A DNA stretch of 64,000 nt, taken from the NCBI GenBank assembly GCA_023052935.1, contig CM041293.1:176319600-176383599 (forward strand), given 5' to 3'. The DNA is from Piezodorus guildinii (taxonomy: Eukaryota > Arthropoda > Insecta > Hemiptera > Pentatomidae). The notes below the pieces were generated by a model that saw only the letters and a program-made list of their open reading frames with translations, was not told the origin of the DNA and searched no databases. Within the stretch, counting starts at the first letter, position 1; each line of letters begins with the position of its first letter. Positions 1-9,404 of the stretch are shown here, in pieces. The translations under genes were made by a program, and so were the position numbers.

Positions 1-1203
1 TACTGTGCTTAATCCGACGGTGCAGCGGGAGTCCTAAGTTTTGCCTAACCAGGTTTACTCTTAAGTAAACCTGGGTAGGCAAAACTTAGGGATCTTTTAT
101 GAGTCCCACTTATTAAATCTTTTAAGAGTCATCTGTGGTGCACAAATAAAGGAGGATCTGCTGGTTTTAGACTTGCGACCTTAAGCATAGAAGGCTGTTA
201 TGCTAGCCACTACTCCACAGGTGACCCTAAATGCATTCAACAAGGTGTTTGAATCTGCCGGGTTTAAACACGTGACTTTGGACATATTAATCTTTAACTC
301 CTTGCTGAATACATCCAGGGTCACCTGTGGATTAGTGGCTAGCATAACAGCTCTCTATGCTTAAGGTCGAAAGTTCAAAACCAGCATATGGCCCTATATT
401 TCCTTTTAGGGAGTAAAAATCCTTGGTTATTTCGTCCTTTAAAAGAGGCTGTTATGCTAGCCACTACTCCACAGGTGACCCTAAATTTTTAAAGGACCTC
501 TTTTAAAGGACGAAATAACCAAGGATTTTTACTCCCTAATAACAAACATAGGGCCATCTGCCAAGTATGAACTCGCGATATAGGGGATAGAAGGATGTTA
601 TGCTAGCCACTACTCCACAGGTGACCCTTGATGCATTAAAAAAAATGTTTAAATCTGCCGGGTTTGAACCTGTGACCTTAGACATATTAATCCTTAACAC
701 CTTTTTGAATGCATAAAGGATCACCTGTGGAGTAGTGGCTCGCATAACAGCTCTCTATGCTTAAGATCGAAAGTTCAAAACCAGCATATGGCCCTATATT
801 TCCTTTTAGGGAGTAAAAATCCTTGGTTATTTCGTCCTTTAAAAGAGGCTGTTATGCTAGCCACTAATCCACAGGTGACCCTGGATGTATTCAGCAAAGA
901 GTTAAAGATTAATATGTCCAAAGTCATGTGTTTAAACCCGGCAGATTCAAACACCTTGTTGAATGCATTTAGGGTCACCTGTGGAGTAGTGGCTAGCATA
1001 ACAGCCTTCTATGTGTAAGGTTGTAAGTCTAAAACCAGCAGATCCTCCTATATTTGTGCATCACAGATGACTCTTAAAAGGTTTAATAAGTGGAACTCAT
1101 AAAAGATCCCTAAGTTTTGCCTACCCAGGTTTACTTAAGAGTAAACCTGGGTAGGCAAAACTTAGGACTCCCGCTGCACCGTCGGATTAAGCACAGTAAC
1201 ATA
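1..1203. repeat. Nested palindrome built from SINE-a units
   Basis: The left end (from 1) and right end (to about 1198) are reverse complements, each reading through the SINE-a tail. Inside, the module GTTATGCTAGCCACTACTCC ... GTGGCTAGCATAAC closes three separate hairpins near 190-345, 597-750 and 848-1006. Smaller hairpins sit at 33-89 and 1110-1170. The stretch 345-470 is repeated almost exactly at 756-885. Loops carry a tRNA B-box-like sequence. After 1198 the SINE-a tail continues as ACATAAAGTGACG, so the left side is probably cut by the window edge. Confidence 0.85.
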
Positions 1204-1296
1204 AAGTGACGATAAATGGATCAACAACAACGAGTTTTAATAAAAATGTTAAGTTCTTGGTAGCAAAACCTCATTAAATTAACTTTATAAAATGGG

Positions 1297-1450
1297 TACA
1301 AGAAATTATGAAATTGACTGAAAAAATTATGAATTTGATTGCAAAAATTATGAATTTGACTGAAAAAATTATGAATTTGACTGAAAAAATCATGAATTTG
1401 ACTGAAAAAATTATGAATTTGAGTGAAAAAATTATGAATTTGACTGAAAA
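1297..1450. repeat. 21-bp minisatellite, about 7 copies
   Basis: The unit AAAATTATGAATTTGACTGA (plus one A) repeats about seven times with single-base variants such as CATGAA, TTGATTGC and TTGAGTG. It ends directly at the first copy of the dispersed TATAGTACTTTTTGGAA motif. Confidence 0.9.
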
Positions 1451-1452
1451 AA

Positions 1453-1531
1453 GCTATAGTACTTTTTGGAACGAAACGTGGATATAGTACTTTTTGGAAA
1501 GATTTAAAAGGGATATAGTACTTTTTGGAAG
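1453..1531 (+). repeat. TATAGTACTTTTTGGAA motif cluster 1
   Basis: Three copies of TATAGTACTTTTTGGAA lie at about 1455, 1483 and 1514, spaced about 28-31 bp, with GGA upstream and ACGAAACGTGGA between the first two. The same motif returns in direct orientation at 2281-2415. The two clusters bracket about 750 bp of unrecognised sequence, as subterminal repeats of a transposon might. Confidence 0.75.
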
Positions 1532-2280
1532 AATATAACTCGAGATAAGTTGGTAACAGTCAGTGTGGCCTTCCTGATGCAACATTACCGATAACTAACG
1601 TCTTTATATCGTTAATTACTAAGTTATGTATATTTCCTTATTTTCCCTCTGAGAAATATCTTTCTTTGTTGGTTAATTACATTGATTATCTATTATTCAT
1701 AAAGAAAGTGAATATTTAAAGAACAATTTATCTATTTATGTCACTATAATAAGGAAGTATGTAATTATGAAGTTTGTTTTGAACTTGTATTTACTATTTG
1801 TATGAATTTAGCAAATTTAACTACATTATTAGCGACGTGTAAACAATATTTAACCATAGATACTGATAAATAATAACTTTTGAGCTTTTATTTTACATAA
1901 AAAAATCGACTACTAAGTTAGATCAGGCACGGATTTCTTCACATATTTAGCAAGTTCGTGGAAAGCTAATTCCAACGTTTTGCTGCATCAAATACCATCA
2001 TTCTATTAAAATGTGAGTTGCTGAAAAATTTAAAATCAAATTTATGTTGCTGCAAGAAGAATTACTATGAAAAAACTTAATTTAATTGACAACCAAAGCG
2101 ACTCAACTAAGTTGTTTCAAATAGTCTAAAAACTGATTATTAGGTTAAAACCAGTGATCAAAATAATAGCGGTGATTCAAGACGTGCTAAATGAACCAAT
2201 AAAAATACATAAAATGAAGAAAACAATAAATTAATGGTGATATATTACGGGATTAGATGCATCTGCCGTATAATATGAAC
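1532..2280. other. Unrecognised A+T-rich segment between motif clusters
   Basis: No long ORF, RNA gene or recognisable TE protein. It could be the body of a small non-autonomous element bounded by the TATAGTAC clusters, but I found no clear terminal inverted repeats. Confidence 0.4.
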
Positions 2281-2417
2281 TATAGTACTTTTTAGAAGGA
2301 AATGAAAGGAAAGGTTATATCTGTTTACATAGGATATAGTACGTTTTGGAACGAAACATGGATATAGTACCTTTTGGAATGAAATAAAATCTGGATTTAG
2401 TACCTTTTGGAATGAAA
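2281..2417 (+). repeat. TATAGTACTTTTTGGAA motif cluster 2
   Basis: Four further copies with variants TTTTTAGAA, GTTTTGGAA and CCTTTTGGAA. Two are joined by GGAACGAAACATGGATATAG, which matches the linker in cluster 1, so the clusters are homologous beyond the core motif. Confidence 0.7.
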
Positions 2418-3484
2418 TGCAATTTTTAACTAGTTTATAATTTGGGAACCAGCTGAGTCTCAGAAAACAAATGTATGTCAGCCATATTAATCATATATAG
2501 ATATCCAATATAAATTATTTTCACAATTTTTCACTAAGTCCTTTTTGAGATATTTCTGTGTTAATATTAACATAAATACATTCGTCAACCAACGCATCCG
2601 AACACACGTTACATTTGGACTCTGGTAATGAAAGTTGTATTAACAAGCCTAATGAAAACGTTCAATAAAAAAAAAAAAAAAAGAAAGATTGAGGTTTCAA
2701 CTTTATGAGCTGTTAAGATGGCCTATATATTAGAGCAGGAAGTGCAGCATAGCTGTGTCATCCAATGTTATTACACTTTTATTACAAATAAAGTCGGTCC
2801 TATAGTAGCAATAACTGGGTTTAGTAGTCTTGTAATTTAACTCATGTTATAGCACAAAAAACATACAAACATAAACTACATTTGTAACCTGAATTCAGTG
2901 TTCTTGTTAACAGTAAACAAGCCATCATTTGGTGTCTCCAAAAATTTCATGAGTTAGAGATGTGTATTTAGTTTTTATTTTCTTATACGCGATTTTCAGG
3001 TATTCTAACTGTTTACACACTTTTCAGTATCTCCAAAAATAACTGAGTCTTTGCTGTATAAATAGGTAAAATTCATTCATCCCCCCGCCCAGAGTGATGT
3101 CCTTGTTTGAAAAATATACACGAATTTTTTTTTTTTTTTCTTTAATTTCTATGTTCCGATCTTAAAAAGTTGTACAAATTTTTCTCTATCTTCTAAAAAA
3201 AGTTATGTGCGCGTGAAATAATGGTACTTTCTTGTTTCTATAAGTGTTAACATTTTTTTTCTTCATGTTCAAAAGTAACAACTGAGTTATTGAATTAAAT
3301 CATTTTAAATTGGCCGTTATTTTAAAATTAATCATATTTTTTTAACGTGTTAAGATAATCTTTGGCTGCCACTTTATTTAATTAATATAGTACATAAAAG
3401 TATACAAGGAAATTAAAGCAAAGATAACAGATGCTTGTTATTAGATCGTACATTAATTTCATCTAACATGAAACATGAAAATAT
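2418..3484. other. No gene recognised; A+T-rich repeat debris
   Basis: Only homopolymer runs and phrases such as TTTTCTCTATCTTCTAAAAA and AACTGAGTTATTGAAT (2990-3300), which resemble the tandem array at 14,650-15,420. Nothing coding is supported. Confidence 0.45.
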
Positions 3485-3510
3485 AACGTTAAACAGCTAA
3501 ATAATAAAAA

Positions 3511-3514
<4 letters not shown>

Positions 3515-3582
<68 letters not shown>
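3515..3582. repeat. (TA)n microsatellite
   Basis: Uninterrupted AT dinucleotides, immediately followed by an R850 start. It creates a spurious Ile/Tyr reading frame. Confidence 0.97.
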
Positions 3583-3589
3583 GCTAACC

Positions 3590-3655
3590 GAAAGAAATCT
3601 GGTGCTCGCAACACACGGCTTTCACTTACTTTCGTTGTTAAAATAAATTTAAGAA
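3590..3655 (+). repeat. R850 5' end fragment (+)
   Basis: AATCTGGTGCTCGCAACACA followed by GGCTTTCACTTAC is the forward R850 start. It breaks off after about 60 bp, where a reverse-oriented copy begins. Confidence 0.8.
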
Positions 3656-3661
3656 TTTTTA

Positions 3662-4412
3662 CTTCTTTCACCTATATATGAAATATATAGTAAGGGAAAG
3701 TATTGCTTTCGTAAAAATTTTCAATTTCCATTTTCCAACGGAAATACACGTTTCAGGGTCTCGTTAGTCCACATGACCAAGTCCCGCCAGACCAAAAAGG
3801 TCTCTGTGTGTTTGTCTGAGTGTGTGTGTTTTTGTGTGTGTGTGAGTGTGTGTGTGGGGGGAGGAGGGTAACTCCCTAGTAGAACAGGCTATTTCTACTA
3901 GGGAGTTACCCTCCTCCCCAGGGCTTAAATGCCGATATTTCAACATTTCTTCTTGTAAATTACCTTAAATTTTGTAGATTCGAAAAAATTAACCATTTCG
4001 TCTAGTAGCATGCTGAAAAACAGGTAAATATATAAGTTGAACAAATTCGATATACAACTAAATGAGAAAACTGCAAAAAAAAATTTTAATGCAATGTTTT
4101 GTTTTTGAATTTAAGAACAGTAATATACATGTATAATATACTGTTGGAATGCTAAAGATTTTTAAAAAAATATTATCTTTTACATCCTATTGTAAAATTT
4201 AACCTAGAGTGATGAAAAACCGATAAAACATACAGATTGTCGTAGATAATAATATAATAGATTTTTTAATAAAACACATGTTTCTATTAAAATCCAATTT
4301 AAATAATTCTTTGGCAATTTATTTTCGTTTATAAATTTGTTTAAAAATTTTTGAATTGATATAAATAATGGAGGTAAGTGAAAGTCGTGTGTTGCGCGCA
4401 CCTGATTTTACT
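3662..4412 (-). repeat. R850 copy (-) with internal 25-bp palindrome
   Basis: It begins at TATATAGTAAGGGAAAGTAT and ends at GGAGGTAAGTGAAAGTCGTG. A GT-rich block lies at about 3800-3857. At 3858-3882 and 3895-3919 a perfect inverted repeat, GGGGAGGAGGGTAACTCCC plus CTAGTAG, surrounds a 12-bp loop and replaces about 200 bp present in other copies. Confidence 0.85.
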
Positions 4413-4555
4413 GTTATAGATGAAGTACTTACAAAGAACTAATTAAATCGATTTTCCATAGAAACAAGTGTTTTATTAAATAATCTTTTATGTTATATAG
4501 ATAGTTCAGTTAAACTCAATAACTCAGTTTATTCTTGACATGGCTCAGTAGTTCC

Positions 4556-4593
4556 CTGACGATGGCTCACAGTTTGAGCCGAAACGTCGGCAC
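4556..4593 (+). other. Motif M copy 1 (structured RNA-like)
   Basis: CTGACGAT, stem GGCTC, loop ACAGTTT, stem GAGCC, then GAAACGTCGGCAC. The stem is perfect and differs from the other motif M copies, while the flanking core is conserved. Confidence 0.75.
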
Positions 4594-4619
4594 AATTAAA
4601 ATATTAAAAAATACTGACT

Positions 4620-5095
4620 CCCGATAATCTCTACCTATGATAAGAACTGTAATATAGACAGACGTATAATATACCGTTAGAAAGAGAAAGATTTTAGAAA
4701 AAATATTATCTGATACAAAAAGTTGTAAAAGGTAATAGGGGTACTCACTACGTTTGCTATAGCATGCTATTTGTGTTATTTTGCTAAACTCGTCGAGTTT
4801 CTACAGTTATTTCCTGTATAAAATTGATGGGTTTAGCACAATAGCACAAATAGCATGCTATAGCAAACGTAGTGAGTACCCCTTATATAAAGTGACGAAT
4901 AGGGAATAAATTCATTACTGATAAACAGTTTTATATAGTTAGATTATTTAATCTAAATTATACATTTCCTAAGAAAATTAATACAAAATCAATTAAAATT
5001 TTTTTCAAATTAATGTATATTTAATAGTTTTTAAATTAATTTTAACAGTCGAGGTAAGTGAAAGTCGTGTATTGCGCTTACAAGATTTTTATGTT
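4620..5095 (-). repeat. R850 copy (-), interrupted by a 145-bp MITE
   Basis: It starts with the GTAATATAGAC.GTATAATATACC segment and ends at GAGGTAAGTGAAAGTCGTGT. It belongs to a subtype containing AAAGTGACGAATAGGGAATA, shared with 7,990-8,060. That related copy shows the approximate empty site for the MITE. Confidence 0.8.
4738..4882. mobile_element. 145-bp MITE, copy 1
   Basis: Inverted repeats of about 55 bp start GGGGTACTCACTACGTTTGC and end with its reverse complement. The central spacer is about 37 bp. The copy at 34,407-34,551 is identical except for two substitutions. There is no coding capacity. Flanks are TA-rich and I cannot fix the target duplication, so the superfamily is unassigned. 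Confidence 0.9.
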
Positions 5096-5327
5096 ATGGT
5101 CATTATCTTCAAACACTAATTTGCGAGACTTGCTAATTAGGTCAAAGGAAAATTGAAAACGTATTTCTGTATTGAAAATTATTACTATCTATTTCACAAA
5201 ATAAAAATTCAATACTTTTCATACATATAGGTGAATAAAATTCATTTTTAATAATCCAATGATATTAAAAATAAATATTTTTTTTTTAAAGTGAGCCTCC
5301 TAGTAATTTCAGAACAGAACAGAAATA

Positions 5328-6054
5328 TTGGGTTGTTTCACATGAAATGTCCGTTTTTATAGTTTCTGAAATATATTAAAGGATTTTGCAAGTCTCTGTT
5401 GTTTTCTTCCAAATGTTTACATATTTAAAGTAAACAGTTACTAATCCTCTACCTTGGTATTAGTATAGCTGGGGATACCGACTTGGAAAACTTGCCCCGA
5501 GGAAGACCTCCATCCGGAATAGACAACGATGTCCTCAATCATACAGTAGAAGGAAACCCCTACCAAACAGTTAAAGGACTCTCAGCACAACAAAATGCAA
5601 GTGCATCTACTATTTCCAAACATTTAAAGTGTATTGGGAAAGTAAAAAAGTTCGATACATGGGTACCACATGATCTCACTGAGCGGCAGCAAGTCCCCAT
5701 GTTTCAAAACATACCGTGCGAAAATTGAAAGAACTGGTCTACGAAGTTCTTCCGCACCCACCATATTCTCCCGACCTGTCTCCAACAATTACCACCTGTT
5801 CAGGAATTTAGACAACTTCGAAAAAAAAAAAAAACATTTTGAAAATGATGATCAAGTGAAAAGTGCGTTTTCAGATTTAGTTTCACTTCAAAGCATCGTT
5901 TTTCAGTTCGGGGATAAAAAAGTTGGTGTCACGTTGGGACAAATGTGTAGAAAAAGAAGGGAAATACTTCAAATAAAATTACCATATTTTCATATCGTAT
6001 TTTTAAAAAAAATTCTTTACCTTTAAAACAGACATTTCATGTGACACAACCCAA
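5328..6054 (+). pseudogene. Mariner B transposase relic (internally deleted)
   Basis: TA dinucleotides flank TTGGGTTGTTTCACATGAAA at the left end and its imperfect reverse complement at the right end. That pattern defines a Tc1/mariner insertion. Between them, reading frames encode the helix-turn-helix linker (NLPRGRPPS, then GNPYQTVKGLSAQ) and, after a frameshift, the catalytic-domain end (YSPDLSP followed by NYHLFRNLDNFEK). The N-terminal residues before NLPRG and the central part with the first catalytic Asp are missing. Full mariners are about 1.3 kb with a transposase of about 345 aa, and this copy is 727 bp. It cannot encode active transposase. A second copy of the right terminus lies at 6,141-6,165. 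Confidence 0.85.
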
Positions 6055-6140
6055 TAAATTAAATGAATTCGATACCCAACTAATGAAAAAAATTGAAATA
6101 ATATTTTTCAATGCAATTTTTTGTTTTTGAACATATGAAC

Positions 6141-6165
6141 AGACATTTCATGTGACACAACCCAA
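6141..6165 (+). repeat. Second mariner B right terminus
   Basis: AGACATTTCATGTGACACAA then CCCAA before TA repeats the terminus that ends at 6054, 110 bp downstream. It may be a solo terminus from an older insertion or a slippage product. Confidence 0.7.
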
Positions 6166-6169
6166 TATA

Positions 6170-6590
6170 TTTAAATAAAAAAATCTAGAACGCTCACGTC
6201 TATAAAAATTCGCAATAAATATTGTAATATCGCTAAAGATCCCGATAGCCGTCAATAAGCCTTTTCCTAAGCCCACAATCTCCTGCCTTGGATAATTCCA
6301 ACATTTATCTCCATCATACCTCGACAGCGAGGCTTAACCCTTTTAAAAAACCAGATGCAATAAATTTATTGTGAAAACGAAATCAGATTATGGTGGTAAT
6401 CCATTGCGAAATTGGTATAAAAATACATTATTCAACTTTTATCATGAACGTCTGGATAATAACAATCAGAGGATCCCAAATGAGTCACCTATTTTTATAA
6501 TCTTTATTTTTATTCATTTATTATTATTTTTTTTTTGGGGGTGAAGCTCTTAAACCAAGGGATTAACGTAATTAAACCAAGGTAGGGACG
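6170..6590. other. No feature recognised
   Basis: Low-complexity A+T-rich sequence with a short more balanced patch at 6235-6350. No ORF or TE signature found. Confidence 0.4.
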
Positions 6591-6592
6591 CA

Positions 6593-7392
6593 CAGTGGGC
6601 AAAATCACCAATTTAGGTGGACAAAAGTCAAGTCAAAAGTTTGGACTTTTGCAGTGCTTCACCTTCTTATAATTAGTTGGCAAGACCATTAATACTAATA
6701 TTTCCCGCCATACCGTGTTTACAAATAAATAGGAAATAAGTGAATCATTACTGTTCACACAAGTGCCTAATAACCGGCAGTGGGATTATCTTTATTTGAT
6801 GGTCATTTATTGTGTTAAAGGTGTATTTAAAGCAAAGTATTTTTGCTTTTATTTAGCAATGGACATTGCTGAGACAGGTAAGACATTAGATTTCCAAACT
6901 CGTTATTGAATATACATTGCAATCTCACCCACCTCTAGAGTTAATTTAGCCATTTGTAAATGTATGCCCTTATTCAATAACGAAAAATTATATAACCCCC
7001 AAATTACCCTAAGGATTTGTTTCTTCAATCCTTCTAGTCTTTAGATATTACAAAGAATTTTTGCGTTTTAGGTGAAACATAATTTTTTTTAGACACAACA
7101 CTCCGAATCAAAAGTTTTACAATCTATAATTTCAAGAATTTCATAAATGATATAAAATACATCTATTAGCAGGTTTTAGCAACTCCGAGCCATAATTAGA
7201 TTTATTGTATTATTTTTCCCGTATTCTGGGACTTCAAACGTAAAATACAGAGAAGTTTTAGATTTTAGCAAATAAAATTGATTTTTGACCACTGTGTGCA
7301 CGCCAATCGTGTAAAAAAAGTAATTATTTTTTATAATTTTTTAAAAAAAATTTTCCGTAATCTAGGATCCTAAAGGTTAAATAAATAAATAA

Positions 7393-7441
<49 letters not shown>

Positions 7442-7488
7442 TATATGTTTCAGGATGTTGTCCACCTAAATCGGTGGTATTGGCCACT
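6593..7488. mobile_element. Non-autonomous DNA element with CAGTGG termini
   Basis: The left end reads CAGTGGGCAAAATCACC then AATTTAGGTGGACAA. The right end, reverse complemented, reads AGTGGCCAATACCACC then GATTTAGGTGGACAA. That gives about 31 bp of imperfect terminal inverted repeat around about 835 bp of noncoding A+T-rich sequence, including a (TA)n tract at 7397-7434. The superfamily is unassigned because the target duplication is unclear. A SINE-b starts right at its right end. Confidence 0.65.
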
Positions 7489-7491
7489 ATG

Positions 7492-7709
7492 CGGCGTGGT
7501 TTAGTGGGTAGAGCGCTAGTCTACTGTGCTCTGGGTCCGGGGTTCGAATCCCGGCTGTGGCGGAATATTATTGATTCTATTATTTCAGCCGGGGGTCGAT
7601 CCTGGGGTATGGAGACCCTCCTGGGCACACCCAGCCTCAATCAAGTGGGTACTACATGTACTGAACCCGAAACTCTTCATAGGTTGTAGTGGCACAGGTT
7701 TTTTTTTTA
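7492..7709 (+). mobile_element. SINE-b (tRNA-derived), internally deleted
   Basis: The head contains an A box (GGTTTAGTGGGTAGAGCG) and a B box (GGGGTTCGAATCCCG) at tRNA-like spacing. A unique body (GGGGTCGATCCTGGGG, GAGACCCTCCTGGGCACACC) follows, ending GTAGTGGCACAGG and a T run. It would be transcribed by RNA polymerase III and copied by a partner LINE. Compared with the 37-kb copy it lacks about 100 bp of the body. Confidence 0.88.
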
Positions 7710-7839
7710 GACATTAAACCATTATATTCAGCAAAACAATAGAGGCCCAAACCTTCTCAAGAGCCGCGTACAAAAGTTTGTGCGCTGAAAAAACCTTTTT
7801 ATTTAAAATCACGGGTCTATTCAATATAAAAAAATTGGA

Positions 7840-8312
7840 CAACACACAACTTTCACTTACCTTGACTGTTAAAATCAATTTAAAACTATTAAATATACTT
7901 CAATTTGAAAAATATTTTAAGTTGATTTTAATAAAACGAGTAGTCATTTGCGTTTGAAACATATGATTTAGATTAAATCTTATTCCTATATTAAATTGTT
8001 AATCAGTAATAAGTTTATTCCCCATTCGTCACTTTATATTACCTTTTACAGCTTTGTTTATCAGATAATAATTTTTTCTCAAATCTTTCTCTTTCCAACG
8101 GTATATTATACGTTTATTTTAGAGTTCTTATAAAAAAACAAAATGATAAAAAACCAATTTTTATTCTATAGTTGGTCATCAAATTTCCCCAATTTATATA
8201 TTATGCCGTCCTTTATCAAAGTTATTAAGATTGTATGATTGGTCTTTTGAAATGTACAAAATTAAAGGATAGTTTAGAGGAAGGAATTTTAAAACATCGG
8301 CATTCAAGACCG

Positions 8313-8400
<88 letters not shown>

Positions 8401-8420
8401 CCTATATAACTAAGTGAAAG
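7840..8420 (+). repeat. R850 copy (+) with (TA)n expansion
   Basis: It starts near ACACACAACTTTCACTTACC. The middle matches the family (CTTTCCAACGGTATATTATA). After the CATCGGCATTCAAG segment the sequence becomes (TA)n at 8314-8399 and then the family end TAAGTGAAAGTA. About 450 bp of the usual repeat is missing. Confidence 0.8.
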
Positions 8421-8589
8421 TAAAAAAAAAAAAAATGTATGAATTCGAATGTTAGTTTAACTGTCGATTTGTTGTATTCGTTCACTAATATTTAAATAAG
8501 AAATTTATAAAAATTAAATTAAGAAAGTAAAGAAAGTAGTCTTAAATTGAAACCAAGATTGAATAATCATAAAACTGATTTTAAACTAG

Positions 8590-8965
8590 GGATGTATGAT
8601 AAAGCTGTGTGTTAAGCGAACCAGATTTTTTTTCCAAAGAGCTAGCCGAGATTGCGCACCCCGGGATCCATTTCCATAGCATCAGCTATGATGTATCGCG
8701 CGCGGGGGGAGGAAGATATCTCAGGGATTTCCGAACGGGATTCCTATGAATATTTCATCCAAGGTTCGTCCCTCCGAAATCCGCAGCCTCCTTCCGAAGC
8801 CTGAAGTGTCGGTCGGGAGTGAGCGTATTCAGGATAGTTCGAGGGGTCTATTTATTGGGATAGGATTTGGGAAATTTACAGTTAGCTGAACTAAAAATCT
8901 GGTACGCAGAACTAACGACTTTCATTTACCTCCGTTTCTAAAACAAATGTCATAGCTATCTAAAG
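8590..8965. other. G+C-richer unrecognised segment between R850 ends
   Basis: A reverse R850 end (GTGTGTTAAGCGAACCAGAT) at about 8605 and a forward R850 start (AAAAATCTGGTACGCAGAAC) at about 8892 face away from about 250 bp of unusually balanced composition, with GCGCGCGGGGGGAGG at about 8697. No ORF or TE domain recognised. Confidence 0.4.
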
Positions 8966-8966
8966 A

Positions 8967-9131
8967 GTTGTGTCACATGAAATGTCCGTTTTTATAGTTT
9001 TTGAAATAATAAAGGATTTTGCAGGTCTCTGTTGTTTTCTTCCGAATGTTTACATATTTAAAGTAAACAGTTACTAATTCTCTACCTTTGTATTATAAAC
9101 ATTAGCTTCCCAGTCAATTACCCACTAGAGT
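8967..9131 (+). mobile_element. Mariner B 5' fragment
   Basis: It carries the mariner B terminus (TGTGTCACATGAAATGTCCG) and its 5' untranslated sequence (TCTCTGTTGTTTTCTTCCGA) up to CAATTACCCAC. It is truncated before the transposase start. Confidence 0.85.
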
Positions 9132-9149
9132 AAAACCACTTAGAGAGTT

Positions 9150-9404
9150 AATGAGAGTAAAACCAAGGTAATGGCATGCAGAAGGAAGAAGCCAATGCAC
9201 CCTCAACGTACATGTGTCATCAGGGATTACACGCTGGAAGTGGTGAACAGTTTTAGCTACCTCGGGGCCAGTATCAATGAAGATGCTAATGAGGATGAGG
9301 AGATAAGAGCTAAATTGGCGGCTGGGAATAAAGCATATTTTGCTCTTATTAAGCTATTCAAAAGTAAATTGCTGAGCCGGACCACCAAAATTAGGCTGTA
9401 CAAA
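9150..9404 (+). pseudogene. RTE-like LINE fragment (RT thumb region)
   Basis: Translation gives MACRRKKPM, LEVVNSFSYLGASINEDAN, IRAKLAAGNKAYFALIKLF and SRTTKIRLYK. These match the post-YADD region of RTE-type reverse transcriptases, parallel to FKYLGSIIT and KNLKIRIYK in the 29.4-kb element. Upstream codons AGAGTAAAACCAAGGTA would encode the preceding SKTKV. At about 9404 the frame runs straight into a JK1 fragment, making a chimeric ORF that ends at 9431. No endonuclease or catalytic YADD is present. Confidence 0.75.

Noticed and set aside
1297..1450. CRISPR-like array
   Set aside because: A head-to-tail 21-bp minisatellite without unique spacers in an obviously eukaryotic context.
3489..3671. 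60-codon Ile/Tyr frame
   Set aside because: It is generated by the (TA)n tract; the same applies to 8,235-8,417.
3764..3946. His/Thr repeat frame
   Set aside because: It is a translation of the (GT)n block of an R850 copy.
4556..4593. Calling motif M a hammerhead ribozyme
   Set aside because: The core wording is close, but one extra base precedes stem II and no stem III or cleavage site is evident, so I report only a structured motif.
5670..6026. 118-codon frame as an independent gene
   Set aside because: It is the frameshifted 3' part of a mariner B relic ending at its terminal repeat.
7494..7566. tRNA gene (A box and B box at correct spacing)
   Set aside because: The same head recurs at 37,362-37,438 joined to a common body and flanked by a 13-bp duplication, so it is a SINE. 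I could not form a convincing acceptor stem.
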